Of a DNA stretch of 64,000 nt, positions 34,766 through 43,892 are shown piece by piece. Under the pieces are notes generated by a model. It was not told where the DNA came from. It did not search any database and was given only the letters and a program-made list of their open reading frames with translations. The translations under genes and the position numbers were made by a program. Within the stretch, counting starts at the first letter, position 1. Each line of letters starts with the position of its first letter. This stretch comes from Sphingomonas soli NBRC 100801 (GTDB taxonomy: Bacteria > Pseudomonadota > Alphaproteobacteria > Sphingomonadales > Sphingomonadaceae): NCBI RefSeq assembly GCF_001591025.1, contig NZ_BCTZ01000013.1, forward strand, positions 124,001 to 188,000, read 5' to 3'.

Positions 34766-34933
34766 TCAGCGCGCGAACGGATCATATTCGCGAACGATCA
34801 GCGACGGATCGCCGTCGAAGTCACGTTCTTCGGCAACGCCGAAATTGCTGCCTTCGATGCGGAACACGACGACGATGGTCATGAGGGTCCGTGCGAGGTT
34901 CCAGGCGTTCCTTTGTGCGAGGGTGAGCGGCAT
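34766..34933 (-). CDS. Hypothetical 55-aa protein
   Basis: A small protein starting MPLTLAQRNAWNLARTLMT, with IVVVFRIEGSNFGV and an acidic end. ATG 34933 has AGGAGC ten bases upstream, a good ribosome site, which is the main support for a real gene. It is probably a minor backbone protein, since it reads in the tra direction. No function can be assigned. Confidence 0.65.
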   Translation of the reverse strand: MPLTLAQRNAWNLARTLMTIVVVFRIEGSNFGVAEERDFDGDPSLIVREYDPFAR

Positions 34934-35100
34934 CTCGAAGCTCCTGTCCGGGAGCGGGGACCGCCCCCGCTCGACAGGCGCCCGAAGTGTCCGGCGCACG
35001 GCCGCAATCACCGCGAAGACGCAGGCGCAGCGGCCGCATGCGAAGCATAGCGGACCCTTTACGGGTTGATGGCGTCAGGCCGTGGGCCGGTCCAAGGAAG

Positions 35101-35135
35101 TGCCTCAAAGAGCGGGGGGCGGCTCCGCTGAGGCA
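35101..35135. repeat. Small hairpin in the gap before the RM-like cassette
   Basis: TGCCTCA at 35101-35107 pairs with TGAGGCA at 35129-35135, and an inner GCGG/CCGC adds four pairs. It is the only structure seen in the otherwise featureless 34934-35311 stretch, and could terminate backbone transcription. Confidence 0.35.
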
Positions 35136-35311
35136 GAGCAATTCAGCTCGGGCGTTCATACAAGGAACGGCTGGTTCTGGGCCGTAAACGGTCCGGCCGA
35201 TATAGTTGATTGGGAACGGGAATGCAGACTTGCGAAGCGTAAGTGGCACGACAAGGGTCCCGCACGCGTTCTCACGAGGGGGATCATGCAGAATGCTTTA
35301 CCGCCAAGAAT

Positions 35312-35360
35312 GGGCATGATACCCGTTCTCGTCGGGAAGATCGGGCATCATACCCGTTCT
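35312..35360 (+). promoter_or_regulatory. Tandem operator upstream of the HTH regulator
   Basis: GGGCATGATACCCGTTCT (35312-35329) and GGGCATCATACCCGTTCT (35343-35360) differ at one base and repeat at a 31-base period, about three helical turns. Each contains an imperfect GGG-AT-AT-CCC dyad. The second copy ends 14 bases before the GTG of the HTH gene, so a bound protein would block the promoter or ribosome site. Likely autoregulatory operator of the cassette. Confidence 0.65.
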
Positions 35361-35374
35361 ATTGGGGATTTGCT

Positions 35375-35884
35375 GTGCGCTTCGTGCCGACGCCTGTTGC
35401 GTGCAAGCTGACGGGACTATCAACAGAGAAGCTACGTGAATGGACAAGCCGTCGCGCAATCGTGCCGGCAGATGTTCGCCCCAAGGGCAAGGGTACTGCT
35501 GCCAAATTCAGCTGGCAGTCGGTCCTGACGCTGCGCGTTGCCGTGCTGCTGCGCGACCAGTTCAATTTGGAACTCCAAGCGCACAAGACGTCCTTCGATG
35601 GCTTGCGGACGATGCTCGGCGAAAACTCCTTTCTTAGCCTATGGGGCAACCGGCTCGTCTTGCGGCCCGGAGGCGCTTGGTCCTTGGTGGACGCGGATAA
35701 ATTGCCGGTAGTCGGCGACGCCATTGTGATCGTTCTCGACCCGCATCTGGTCGCGTTGCGCGATGGCTTCGCGCTACCGGACGCGAGCGACGGCCAGTTG
35801 GACCTATTCAGCCTTCCTGCCGTTCGTGGCGCGCGGCGCGGTTCCTCTTCTCCCGAAACGACAGCTAGGCGCCATTCGGCATGA
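35375..35884 (+). CDS. HTH regulator of the RM-like cassette
   Basis: A 169-aa protein with an N-terminal MerR-like HTH (VPTPVACKLTGLSTEKLREW; then KFSWQSVLTLRVAVLLRDQF), a central unknown domain (WGNRLVLRPGGAWSLVDADK; AIVIVLDPHLVALRDGF) and a basic tail. GTG 35375 follows TTGGGGATTT; the frame runs upstream through the tandem repeats but that part lacks protein character. Placed first in a methylase-nuclease cassette, it probably times their expression, like C-proteins of restriction-modification systems, though it is not of the C-protein family. Confidence 0.8.
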   Translation: MRFVPTPVACKLTGLSTEKLREWTSRRAIVPADVRPKGKGTAAKFSWQSVLTLRVAVLLRDQFNLELQAHKTSFDGLRTMLGENSFLSLWGNRLVLRPGGAWSLVDADKLPVVGDAIVIVLDPHLVALRDGFALPDASDGQLDLFSLPAVRGARRGSSSPETTARRHSA

Positions 35885-35913
35885 TCTGCTGTACCGCTCC
35901 CTTCGCGCGCGAC

Positions 35914-35937
35914 CGGAATAGGCACTTTCCCATTCCG
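35914..35937. promoter_or_regulatory. Short dyad before the methylase gene
   Basis: CGGAAT at 35914-35919 is mirrored by ATTCCG at 35932-35937 in the 100-base gap between regulator and methylase. It could be a second regulator site or an attenuator. No strong promoter is seen. Confidence 0.3.
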
Positions 35938-35984
35938 AATGTTCCTGATATGTTCTCATGCTGTCTCGCCCTTTGGAGCGTGTC

Positions 35985-38900
35985 GTGAGTTCGGACCATG
36001 TCACAAGCTGGCTTGAGAAACTCGGCTACGCGGCCGAGCCGAACTTGCTGCATATGGCGGACGGGGCAGTTCCCGACGCTCATCCTTATGGTCTCGAAAT
36101 TCGCGCCCTGTTGAATGCCGAAGGTGCCATTCGTGCGCGCGCGGTTTTTGAGGTCGAAGGCGTCCCGACGGTCGTATTCGTCGGAAGCGACGACAAGCCG
36201 CTAACCGCTGCCGAGCTCGATCTGGCGCGCAAGAAGATTTGGAATCAGAACCTTGCGACGATAGTAATCGAAGTCATGGGCACGCAGGCGCTGGCCGTGC
36301 CAGCGCGCAAGCTCAAAAACGCCGGGGAACAGCTCACGCTCGATGAAGCGCGGCCCGATGGTCCGTTCTCCGCACTCGACGTCGCAACGGCAAACCTGTC
36401 GCGCCGCATGCCAGAATGGTTCGACGTCAAGGCCCGCGTCGATCGAAAGCTGCTCTACAACCTTTCAACGACGGTCAAGAAATTGACCGAGGCCGGGTTC
36501 GCAGACGCGGTCGATGCTCGAACGCGCAGGCGACTAGCAGAACTGCTCATGGGGCAGCTGCTCTTCATCTCGTATCTCGAGCATCGCGAAATCGTCGGCG
36601 AGACGTATCGCGACCGCCGTAAGGTCAGCCAGCTGCCTCTGCTCGTGGGCGCGGAGGACCGTCACGGCCTGCGGTCACTGATCGATAATCTGAGAGCCGA
36701 CTTCAACGGCGACTTTCTCGGCGACGATCGCCACGACCCCTGGCAAGGCCTGAACGATACCGGCTTCGGGTTGCTCAACCAGTTCTTGCGGCGCACCGAC
36801 ATGGTGACCGGGCAGGGCGACTTCTGGAACTATGACTTCAGCTATATCCCGGTCGAACTCCTGTCGGGCCTCTACGAGAAATTCCTGACCCCGGAGGAAC
36901 AGGCCAAGGAAGGCGCGTATTACACGCCGCGCAACTTGGCGATGCTCGCAGTCGATCAGGCGCTATTGCAGTCACCCGACCCGCTTTCGGAGACGATCTT
37001 CGACGGAGCCTGCGGTTCGGGCATCCTGCTCACCACGGCCTATCGACGCCTGCTGGCGCTCTGCGAAGCGCATAAGGGGAGCAAGCTCGGCTTTGCCGAA
37101 CGCGGGGCGTTGCTCAAACGACAGATCTTTGGCGGCGACATCAACTTCATGGCTTGCCGCGTCACCGCGTTCAGCCTGTACCTCTCTCTGCTCGAGGGGC
37201 TCGACCCGGCCGACATCCTCGAAGCGCAGGAGCGTGACGGTACCAAGCTGCCGTCGCTCAAGGGCAGCAACCTGGCGCATGGCCGAGACCAAGCGGACTT
37301 CTTTAAGGCGGATCACCTCTTCGCCGACAAACGCTTCTCGTTGATCATCTCCAACCCGCCTTGGGCCGAGCCGGAAGGCGAGAGTCACACGACCGCCGAC
37401 GATTGGGCCGCGCAAGCGAAGATGCCATTTGTGCGCCGCCAAATTGCCGGCGCTTATGCGCTGCGCGCCAGCGAATTTCTGGCGTCGGGCGGGCGCATTT
37501 GCCTGATCCTCCCGATCGGTCAGCTGCTTGGCGCGTCGAGCGCCGATTTCGTCGCCCAACTGCTCAAGCTCTATCGTCCCGAACGGTTGATCAATTTCGG
37601 CGACCTGCAGGGACTGTTGTTCCCGACCGCCGAGAATACCTGCCATGTCTTCCTAGGAAGCGTGCGAGATCTGGTCGCGCGGGACTATGTGCCGTCTGGC
37701 GAGACGTTCGAATATCTCGTTCCCAAAGCCGACCTGAGCCTGGCGCTGGGCCGCCTGACGATGCAGTCGGCCGACAGGCACCAGCTGCAGACCCGCTCGG
37801 TCGCCGAGGACCCGCAACTCCTCGTTACGATGATGTGGGGCGACAACAGCGACCTCGCAATCTGGTCAAGGCTGACCGTTCGCGGTACGTTCGGCGACCT
37901 CTGGAGCGGGCCGCGCAAGGCACGTCGCTGGACCAATCGCAAGGGCATTCACCTCCAGGACAAAAGCCGGGAGGCCGTGGATGCCGCACCCTTACGCAGG
38001 CACCGCTTCATCCCGATCGCAGCGCTGAGCGCCGGTTCGCCGGTCCTGCATCCCACGCTACTGACGGCTTGGCCTGCCAATTTCACGACCGTGGTCGGGC
38101 TTAGCGAGGAAGTGCAAGCCGTCTTCGACGGGCCGCGCGTCGTGTTTCCGGACGGGTTCTCGCGCGGCGAGCAGAATATTCGCGCGGTCTATTACGACAA
38201 GCCGGCGAGTTTCACCCACAGCGTGGGGGTTATTGCCGGCCCCAAGGAAGATGCCTCGCTCCTGAAATTTGCAGCGGTCTATCTGCGCTCCACACTGGCG
38301 CGATATTTCCTGATGATGCGCGGCTGGAAAATGCTGTGCGAGCGTAACAGCCTGCATCTGGCCGATGTCGAGCCGTTCCCTTTCTTTCCCCCTGAACACG
38401 CTCCAGATCCTGACGCCGCAGCCCAGGCGATCGTGCAGGTCGCCGCGAGCGTCGATGCGATTGCCGGGCTTGAGGAGATCGAGCAGCCAGCGCGCTATCA
38501 GGCGCTCCGCGACGACTTGGACGAAGCGATCTTCACGTATTTCGGACTTGAAGCTCAGGAACGGGCCCTGATTCGCGAGACCGTTACCTTGCTGATGCCG
38601 TCGATCCGACCGCGCAGCTTCAAAAGCCTAGACACACCGGCCCAGCACATCGTCGAGAAGCAGCAGCTCGGGATCTATGCTCGCGCGCTTGCAGAAGCGC
38701 TTAGCGAATGGCGCAAGCGGATGGGGGGGCGCGGCAGGTTCAAGGTTGAGGTAGCATCCAGCGATCCGTCGCGTGCCGGCCCATCCGGCATCATTCGGAT
38801 CCTTTATGAAGACGTGATGCTGCACGGCGCAGAGTTCGCAACGCAAGTCAGCGATGAAGTCGTCTTGCAGACCCTCGATCAGCTTCGCCATGCTGGTCTG

Positions 38901-39092
38901 AGCGCCTTGCATAGCGGTGATTTTCTGACGTTGGTGCCGGATGCGCGTTTATGGGTGGACGGCACGCTATACCTTGTCCGGCCGCTCACGAAGCGGAGCT
39001 GGACCGTACGGCAGGCCCTGCGTGATGCCACACGGATCGTGCGGGACGTGCAGTCCATCGGCAATGCCGATAAGCCGATGGTTGTCGCATGA
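35985..39092 (+). CDS. N6-adenine DNA methyltransferase of RM-like cassette
   Basis: A 1035-aa class I adenine methylase. Motif X region AYYTPRNLAMLAVDQAL (about 311-327), motif I IFDGACGSGILL (338-349, SAM binding) and catalytic NPPW (457-460) are all present. An N-terminal domain of about 150 residues (ARAVFEVEGVPTVVFVG; ATIVIEVMG) and a long C-terminal part, perhaps a target-recognition domain (about 600-1000), fill the rest. The size resembles type IIG or defence-associated methylases (DISARM, BREX), but no helicase, drmA/B or brx gene is adjacent. GTG 35985 has TTGGAGC eight bases upstream, better than ATG 35958. It overlaps the nuclease gene by ATGA. Confidence 0.9.
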   Translation: MSSDHVTSWLEKLGYAAEPNLLHMADGAVPDAHPYGLEIRALLNAEGAIRARAVFEVEGVPTVVFVGSDDKPLTAAELDLARKKIWNQNLATIVIEVMGTQALAVPARKLKNAGEQLTLDEARPDGPFSALDVATANLSRRMPEWFDVKARVDRKLLYNLSTTVKKLTEAGFADAVDARTRRRLAELLMGQLLFISYLEHREIVGETYRDRRKVSQLPLLVGAEDRHGLRSLIDNLRADFNGDFLGDDRHDPWQGLNDTGFGLLNQFLRRTDMVTGQGDFWNYDFSYIPVELLSGLYEKFLTPEEQAKEGAYYTPRNLAMLAVDQALLQSPDPLSETIFDGACGSGILLTTAYRRLLALCEAHKGSKLGFAERGALLKRQIFGGDINFMACRVTAFSLYLSLLEGLDPADILEAQERDGTKLPSLKGSNLAHGRDQADFFKADHLFADKRFSLIISNPPWAEPEGESHTTADDWAAQAKMPFVRRQIAGAYALRASEFLASGGRICLILPIGQLLGASSADFVAQLLKLYRPERLINFGDLQGLLFPTAENTCHVFLGSVRDLVARDYVPSGETFEYLVPKADLSLALGRLTMQSADRHQLQTRSVAEDPQLLVTMMWGDNSDLAIWSRLTVRGTFGDLWSGPRKARRWTNRKGIHLQDKSREAVDAAPLRRHRFIPIAALSAGSPVLHPTLLTAWPANFTTVVGLSEEVQAVFDGPRVVFPDGFSRGEQNIRAVYYDKPASFTHSVGVIAGPKEDASLLKFAAVYLRSTLARYFLMMRGWKMLCERNSLHLADVEPFPFFPPEHAPDPDAAAQAIVQVAASVDAIAGLEEIEQPARYQALRDDLDEAIFTYFGLEAQERALIRETVTLLMPSIRPRSFKSLDTPAQHIVEKQQLGIYARALAEALSEWRKRMGGRGRFKVEVASSDPSRAGPSGIIRILYEDVMLHGAEFATQVSDEVVLQTLDQLRHAGLSALHSGDFLTLVPDARLWVDGTLYLVRPLTKRSWTVRQALRDATRIVRDVQSIGNADKPMVVA

Positions 39093-39811
39093 GCGCTGCG
39101 GCCGGATGGCTCACGGCATTCCCGATTCAACCGGCTTCCGCCGCGGTCGATGCCTTGATCGAAGGCTGGAAGGAGCTGAGCGCGCGAGAGTTGCCGCACT
39201 TTAACCACAAAACCCGAGAGGACATCCTCACCAAAACCCTGAAGATATATGTCGAAAACCATGTCGCTCCGCGCCATGGCCTACTCGGAATGTGGTCGGC
39301 AGAAGACGTAATCGGCGATGTGGATCCGGCTACGGGCGAGCGGGTCGAGGAACGGCGCACTGATATCGTCTACGGCTGGAATGACGCGACGCAGGGGCTC
39401 AAGCTGGTCTTCGAGTTCAAGCGCCTTGGGCGCCAAAAGAAGCACCGCGATCATTATCTACGGGACCGAGGACTCGGCCGGTTCGTTTCCGGGATCTATA
39501 GCCGCAAGCAGGCCGTCGCGGCGATGGTTGGTGTCCTATTAGATCCGGAGCCTGATGTCGTTCCACCGATCCGCAATGCGCTGAAGGACACCGTGCTCGG
39601 AACCGAATTGCGTTTAATTGCCACAGCGTCGGGCGAGCCGATTTCGAAGCCGTCGGCCCTGTTTCCTGCCGCCGATTTCGATACCGAGCACGTCCGAGAT
39701 GCTGCGCTTGCCCCGACCCATGGGTCGATCCGCGTTTCGCACTTCTTTTTCGCGTTCGGTTATCCGACCTCCACGGTGAAGCCGAAAAAGCTTGCAGCGC
39801 CCAAAGTCTGA
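39089..39811 (+). CDS. Putative PD-(D/E)XK restriction endonuclease
   Basis: A 240-aa protein with a nuclease-like core: helix REDILTKTLKIYVENHV, then RRTDIVYGW (Asp92), then LVFEFKRLGRQKKH with Glu109 and Lys111, giving D-x16-E-x-K. A further helix (YSRKQAVAAMVGVLL) fits the fold. Its ATG overlaps the methylase stop, so both are made together, and no other nuclease is encoded in the cassette. No family is recognised; restriction activity is inferred from motif and context. Confidence 0.75.
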   Translation: MSAAAGWLTAFPIQPASAAVDALIEGWKELSARELPHFNHKTREDILTKTLKIYVENHVAPRHGLLGMWSAEDVIGDVDPATGERVEERRTDIVYGWNDATQGLKLVFEFKRLGRQKKHRDHYLRDRGLGRFVSGIYSRKQAVAAMVGVLLDPEPDVVPPIRNALKDTVLGTELRLIATASGEPISKPSALFPAADFDTEHVRDAALAPTHGSIRVSHFFFAFGYPTSTVKPKKLAAPKV

Positions 39812-39920
39812 GACCCTGTGGATGCATCACATGCTGGTGTCTCGGCGCGAAGCGGGCGTCGAAGGCGCATATCCAACGGCAAGTTGTGTGCCCACGTTTG
39901 ATCAGGCTGAATGATTGAAA

Positions 39921-39985
39921 TTAGGGCGCCTCGTAGACCGGCAACTCGTGCCAAAACCAGCCCGGCGCCTCTTGGGCCGCTTGCT
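39921..39985 (-). repeat. Diverged repeat / gene-end remnant, copy A
   Basis: On the minus strand this segment reads as a protein tail ending WFWHELPVYEAP-stop. A related sequence at 45845-45910 ends YWHNRPVGSAP-stop; aligned by hand without gaps from ATTAGGGCGC, about two thirds of 60 bases agree. The open frame upstream is poorly protein-like. Both copies look like ends of a decayed gene family, and they bracket the 40.1-45.7 kb stress block. Otherwise 39812-40122 holds no gene. Confidence 0.45.
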
Positions 39986-40122
39986 GACGGGCAGCTTCAA
40001 ACAAATCCCCACCCGAAGCAGACGTATTTTCGTCACGATCGCGCGGCCCAGATCTACCTGAAATCGTCAGTGCAAAGGCCGCCAATGCGCCCCCGGGCGC
40101 GGCGGGCACCCGATGAGCGATT

Positions 40123-40911
40123 TCAGACAGTGCGAATGGTTCCGCCGTCGATAACGAACTCGGCTCCGTGGATCGCCGCGGCACGGTCGGCGGCGAGATA
40201 GGCGATAAGATCGGCCACCTCTTCGGGCTGGGCGCCGCGCCCGATCGATATTCCGCCCAGGGCATCGAGCACGGACTGGCGCGCGTCCTCGATGGTGCCG
40301 CCATGGGCTGCCTGGATCGTCCCGAGAAAGTCTCCCGCGGCCTCCGTCATGATCCAGCCGGGAGAGACGGCGTTGACGCGCACGCCCTTGGGACCGAGCT
40401 CTTTCGAGATCGACTTGCTGTAGGTTCTGAGCGCGGCCTTGGCGGCAGCATAGCCGGTGGTGGATTCGGGTAGCGGCAGGACGGACTGGATCGAGGTGAC
40501 GTGCACCACGACGCCCGCACCCCGCTCAACCATCTGCGGGATCAAAAGGCGATCGAGGCGGACGGTCGCCAGCAGGTTGAGATTCAGTTCGGCAAGCCAG
40601 TGCGCGTCGGTCAGCGCGGCGAAGCCGCCGGCGGGCGAAGCCGAGCCCCCGACGACATGGGCAAGGATGTCGATGCCGCCCAGCCGTTCGATCGCGGCGC
40701 TGGCCAGCATTTCGCTGCCCTCGGCCGTGGCCAGGTCCGCCTGGACATAGTCGACGCCGTCGATGGTGTCCCGGATCGTCCGGGCGGCGGTGATGACCCG
40801 CGCGCCGCCAGCCAGGAAGCGCTCGACCGTGGCGCGGCCGAGACCCTTGGTACCGCCGCTGACGAACACGCGCTTGCCGTCGAACTCGGTAGGATCTGCC
40901 TTGATGCTCAT
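40123..40911 (-). CDS. Short-chain dehydrogenase/reductase
   Basis: A 262-aa classical SDR: cofactor motif GGTKGLG (19-25), catalytic Ser140, Tyr154 and Lys158 (VTSIQS; TTGYAAAKAAL), and VNAVSPGWI. Usual length and a C-terminal GAEFVIDGG. Substrate unknown; NAD(P)H-dependent reduction of a carbonyl is expected. Its ATG overlaps the SnoaL-like gene stop by ATGA, and both are divergent from a LysR gene that probably controls them. Confidence 0.92.
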   Translation of the reverse strand: MSIKADPTEFDGKRVFVSGGTKGLGRATVERFLAGGARVITAARTIRDTIDGVDYVQADLATAEGSEMLASAAIERLGGIDILAHVVGGSASPAGGFAALTDAHWLAELNLNLLATVRLDRLLIPQMVERGAGVVVHVTSIQSVLPLPESTTGYAAAKAALRTYSKSISKELGPKGVRVNAVSPGWIMTEAAGDFLGTIQAAHGGTIEDARQSVLDALGGISIGRGAQPEEVADLIAYLAADRAAAIHGAEFVIDGGTIRTV

Positions 40912-41237
40912 AGCGTGACCTCCAGCGTCCGGATGGCGCCGTCCGCCAGCATGAAGCGATAAGTGAAGCGGAGCGGGCTGCCCGGAAAGTCGCCATGCGC
41001 TGGCCCTTCGACGATCACGTCGCCGCCTTCTTCCCGAACCGTGTCGGGCGTGAAGATCGCCTTTACCGGGATGACCTCCGTTTCCAACAAATGGCGGATC
41101 GCCGCCTTTCCGGCAAAGGGCTTGCCGTTGTCGATGAACACGGCGTCGGGATGGAAGGGCCTCAACATGCCGTCGATATCGAGACGGGCGTTTGCCTCGA
41201 CATAATCGGCGATCGGCTTGGGTAGATTCAGGGACAT
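40908..41237 (-). CDS. SnoaL/NTF2-like protein
   Basis: A 109-aa cone-fold protein (IADYVEANARLDIDGMLRPFHPDAVF; GKAAIRHLLETEV; FTYRFMLADGAIRTLEVTL in part), a fold used by small isomerases, hydratases and binding proteins. ATG 41237 has GAGGAG six bases upstream and is preferred to ATG 41243 or GTG 41258. Coupled to the SDR gene, so the two may act on the same compound. Confidence 0.85.
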   Translation of the reverse strand: MSLNLPKPIADYVEANARLDIDGMLRPFHPDAVFIDNGKPFAGKAAIRHLLETEVIPVKAIFTPDTVREEGGDVIVEGPAHGDFPGSPLRFTYRFMLADGAIRTLEVTL

Positions 41238-41333
41238 GGTCATCTCCTCGATGGTCACGAGGCTGATTTAGCGATGGACTTTCCTCCTGATAATCGAGAC
41301 AAATCGGCATAGCGTGTCACGGAAAGCGGGATA

Positions 41334-42245
41334 ATGAATCGCCATTCGCTGATCGAGCTGGAAGCGGTGCTGGCCATCGTTCGGTGCGGCTCGTTCCGGG
41401 CGGCCGCGCTCGATCTTGGCCTGTCGACCACGGCGATCAGCAATGCGGTGGGCAAGCTGGAGCGGGAACTCGCCGTGCGATTGTTCAACCGCACTACGCG
41501 GAGCGTGTCGCTCACCCATGCCGGGCGCATTTTCGTCGCCCAGATCAAGCCGGCGCTGGAAGACATTCAAAAGGCGATGAATACGGCGCGCTCGCAGCAG
41601 GAGACGCCGTCCGGCACCTTGCGGATCAACGCTTTCGCGACGGCGGCGCGCGAGATCATGGCGCCCCTCGTCCTGACCTATCTGCAACGCTATCCGCAGG
41701 TGCATATCGACCTCGTCACCGAGGGACGGCTGGTCGATGTCGTGGCGGCGGGCTTTGATCTGGGTATCCGCAGCGCGGACCTGGTGCCGAGCGACGCAAT
41801 CGCAATTCCGCTTGGTCAGGCGCAACGCATGGCGGTCGCCGCATCCCCGACCTTTTTCAAAAGCAGGCCCATCCCCCGGATGCCACAGGACCTGCTCGCC
41901 TATCCCTGTCTTCGCGTCCGGCTTCCCAACGGGGCGCTGTTCCGATGGCGGTTCGAGAAAGACGGCGGGGAATTGCAGATCGACGTCGAGGGACCGATAA
42001 CCCTCGACGAAGCATCCTTGGCCCGGATCGCGGCAACGAACGGCGTGGGGATCGGTTATTTCATGGAAGCCGATGTGCGTGAGGACATGGCGGTTGGGCG
42101 GCTGGTCCGCATCCTTGAGGACTGGACGCCGCCGCTCGCGCCGCTCTGCCTCTATTATTCGAACCGTCGCAATCCCTCGGCGGCCTTCCAGGCGTTCATC
42201 GCGCTCGCCCGCGACTTTGCCGCCGGACGGCTGGCACAGCCGTGA
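41334..42245 (+). CDS. LysR-family regulator of the SDR/SnoaL pair
   Basis: A 303-aa regulator with the LysR HTH ([41 protein letters not shown]) and effector domain of the PrhA/DsdC-like type often linked to quinone or aldehyde stress ([34 protein letters not shown]). It is divergent from the SnoaL-like gene with 96 bases between, the standard LysR arrangement, so local control is likely. Confidence 0.92.
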   Translation: MNRHSLIELEAVLAIVRCGSFRAAALDLGLSTTAISNAVGKLERELAVRLFNRTTRSVSLTHAGRIFVAQIKPALEDIQKAMNTARSQQETPSGTLRINAFATAAREIMAPLVLTYLQRYPQVHIDLVTEGRLVDVVAAGFDLGIRSADLVPSDAIAIPLGQAQRMAVAASPTFFKSRPIPRMPQDLLAYPCLRVRLPNGALFRWRFEKDGGELQIDVEGPITLDEASLARIAATNGVGIGYFMEADVREDMAVGRLVRILEDWTPPLAPLCLYYSNRRNPSAAFQAFIALARDFAAGRLAQP

Positions 42246-42305
42246 CCTGACCGATCTCGCCCGGTTCGCCCGATAGCGGGGGAACCGGGCACATCAGATT
42301 GCCGT

Positions 42306-42893
42306 TCAGTGGGCGAATTCCGCCGGTGCGAAGTCGCCCGGCAGCAGGGCAATTCGGCTCAGCGAGGAGGCGACGGCCGTCTCCCGCTGGTTAGGGCCGA
42401 TGGCGACGCCTTCGGCGACCACGAACTCGGGCTGGGTGATGCCGATGAAGCCCAGCATCGCGCGCAGATGCGTTTCGGCATGTTCCATCGCGGCCGCGGG
42501 ACCATCGGCATAGTGGCCGCCGCGTGCCAACGCGACGAGGACGCGCTTGCCACCCGCCAGGCCTTCGACGCCTCTCTCGCTGTAGCGGAAGGTCTTGCCC
42601 GAGACGAGGATGTGGTCGAACCAGCCCTTGAGCTGGGTCGGGATTCCGAAATTGTACATCGCGGCCCCGATCACCACGATGTCGGCGGCAAGAAACGCGT
42701 CGAGCGTGGCCGTTGCCTCGGGCGTGGCGAAGCCGGGCAGCGTGAGATGGGGCAGCGGCTGTGCGCCGAGATCGCGGTAGGACAGCTCAAGCGCGCCGTG
42801 CGACCGGCGCAGTTGCTCGACAATGGCGGCGGACAAGGTGCGGCTGACGGAAGCGTCGCCTTGGATCGATGAATCGAGATGAAGTAGGTGCAT
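42306..42893 (-). CDS. azoR: FMN-dependent NADH:quinone/azo reductase
   Basis: A 195-aa flavodoxin-fold enzyme matching AzoR: MHLLHLDSSIQGDASVSRTL (FMN phosphate loop, SxSxSR-like), AAMYNFGIPTQLKGWFDHI, and ARGGHY. AzoR reduces quinones and azo compounds by two electrons, a detoxifying role. Divergent from an HxlR regulator with about 86 bases between; HxlR-azoR pairs sensing electrophiles are common. Confidence 0.92.
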   Translation of the reverse strand: MHLLHLDSSIQGDASVSRTLSAAIVEQLRRSHGALELSYRDLGAQPLPHLTLPGFATPEATATLDAFLAADIVVIGAAMYNFGIPTQLKGWFDHILVSGKTFRYSERGVEGLAGGKRVLVALARGGHYADGPAAAMEHAETHLRAMLGFIGITQPEFVVAEGVAIGPNQRETAVASSLSRIALLPGDFAPAEFAH

Positions 42894-42979
42894 CGGGCCT
42901 GTTCCCTTCTGACGTGACCCACACCACGTAGAGTGCCCGTTTGGACCGCCAAGAACGCATATTTTCGAGACCTAGTCAC

Positions 42980-43360
42980 ATGGATATGACCGCTTCCACC
43001 GCCCATAATCCCGCTCGCTGCCAGGACGTGGCGCGCCATCTGGGATGGATCGGGGATCGATGGACATTGCCGGTCGTGGTCGTGCTCGCGTCGGGGACGC
43101 TGCGCTTCAACGGGCTGCGCCGGGCGGTGGCGGGGATATCGCAACAGATGCTGACCCGCACGCTGCGCCGCCTCGAGCGCGACGGCGTGGTGACCCGGAC
43201 GGTGCACCCCACCGTGCCGCCGATGGTCGAATATGCGCTCACCCCGCTGGGGCATTCGCTGGCCGACCTCGGCAAGGATCTGGGCTGCTGGGTCGTGGAT
43301 CACGAACAGGCGATCCAGGCCAGCCAGGCCGCGTTCGACGCCCGGGACACCACGGACTAG
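42980..43360 (+). CDS. HxlR-family transcriptional regulator
   Basis: A 126-aa winged-helix regulator: CQDVARHLGWIGDRWTLPVV, LRFNGLRRAVAGISQQMLTRTL and LERDGVVTRTVHPTVPPMVEYALTP in part. The N-terminal Cys14 in the NPARCQDV segment is in the place of the redox/electrophile-sensing Cys of YodB/HypR-type HxlR proteins. ATG 42980 is chosen; upstream TTG 42941 is in frame but less likely. Probably represses azoR and itself. Confidence 0.9.
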   Translation: MDMTASTAHNPARCQDVARHLGWIGDRWTLPVVVVLASGTLRFNGLRRAVAGISQQMLTRTLRRLERDGVVTRTVHPTVPPMVEYALTPLGHSLADLGKDLGCWVVDHEQAIQASQAAFDARDTTD

Positions 43361-43436
43361 GGTCTGCGCGTTGGATCTGCCGGAGTGGCGCGACAATGGC
43401 CCGGGCAGATCTCCCCGGGCCATGCACGCTTGGGGG

Positions 43437-43868
43437 TCAGTTGCTTACCGCGACGTTGAGGGTAACCTCGATGTTGCCGCGCACCGCGTGCGAATAGGGG
43501 CAGATCGTGTCCGCCTCTGCCACCAGCGCCTCGGCGTCGCCCGCGTCGAGACCGGGAAGTGAGATATCGAGCGTCACGGCGAGCCCGAACCCCTTGTCCG
43601 AGCGCGGCCCGATGCCGACCGTCGCGCTGACGCTGGCATTGGCGGGCAAGCGCGCATGCTTGCCCTGGGTGCCAACGAATTTCAGCGCGCCGAGGAAACA
43701 GGCGGCATAGCCGGCAGCGAACAGCTGTTCCGGGTTGTTGCCCTGGCCGTTGCCGCCCAGTTCCTTCGGCGTGGCGAGCGCCACTTCTAAGGCGCCATCG
43801 TCGGTCCGCGCCTTGCCATCGCGGCCGCCGGTTGCGGTGGCGCGGGTCGAATAGAGAATCTTGGTCAT
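43437..43868 (-). CDS. ohr: Organic hydroperoxide resistance protein
   Basis: A 143-aa OsmC-fold peroxidase. The two catalytic cysteines are seen: Cys57 (AAGYAACFLGAL) and Cys123 (ADTICPYSHAVRGN), at the normal Ohr spacing, plus the conserved NPEQLFAAGYAAC. It detoxifies lipid and alkyl hydroperoxides using lipoylated proteins. It follows the esterase gene by 24 bases and lies in the divergon of an OhrR-like MarR regulator. Confidence 0.96.
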   Translation of the reverse strand: MTKILYSTRATATGGRDGKARTDDGALEVALATPKELGGNGQGNNPEQLFAAGYAACFLGALKFVGTQGKHARLPANASVSATVGIGPRSDKGFGLAVTLDISLPGLDAGDAEALVAEADTICPYSHAVRGNIEVTLNVAVSN

Positions 43869-43892
43869 GTCGGTCTTCCTTTCCGGGGGGGA

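Noticed and set aside
35958..35984. Upstream ATG start for the methylase
   Set aside because: GTG 35985 has a good ribosome site at the right distance; the ATG has none.
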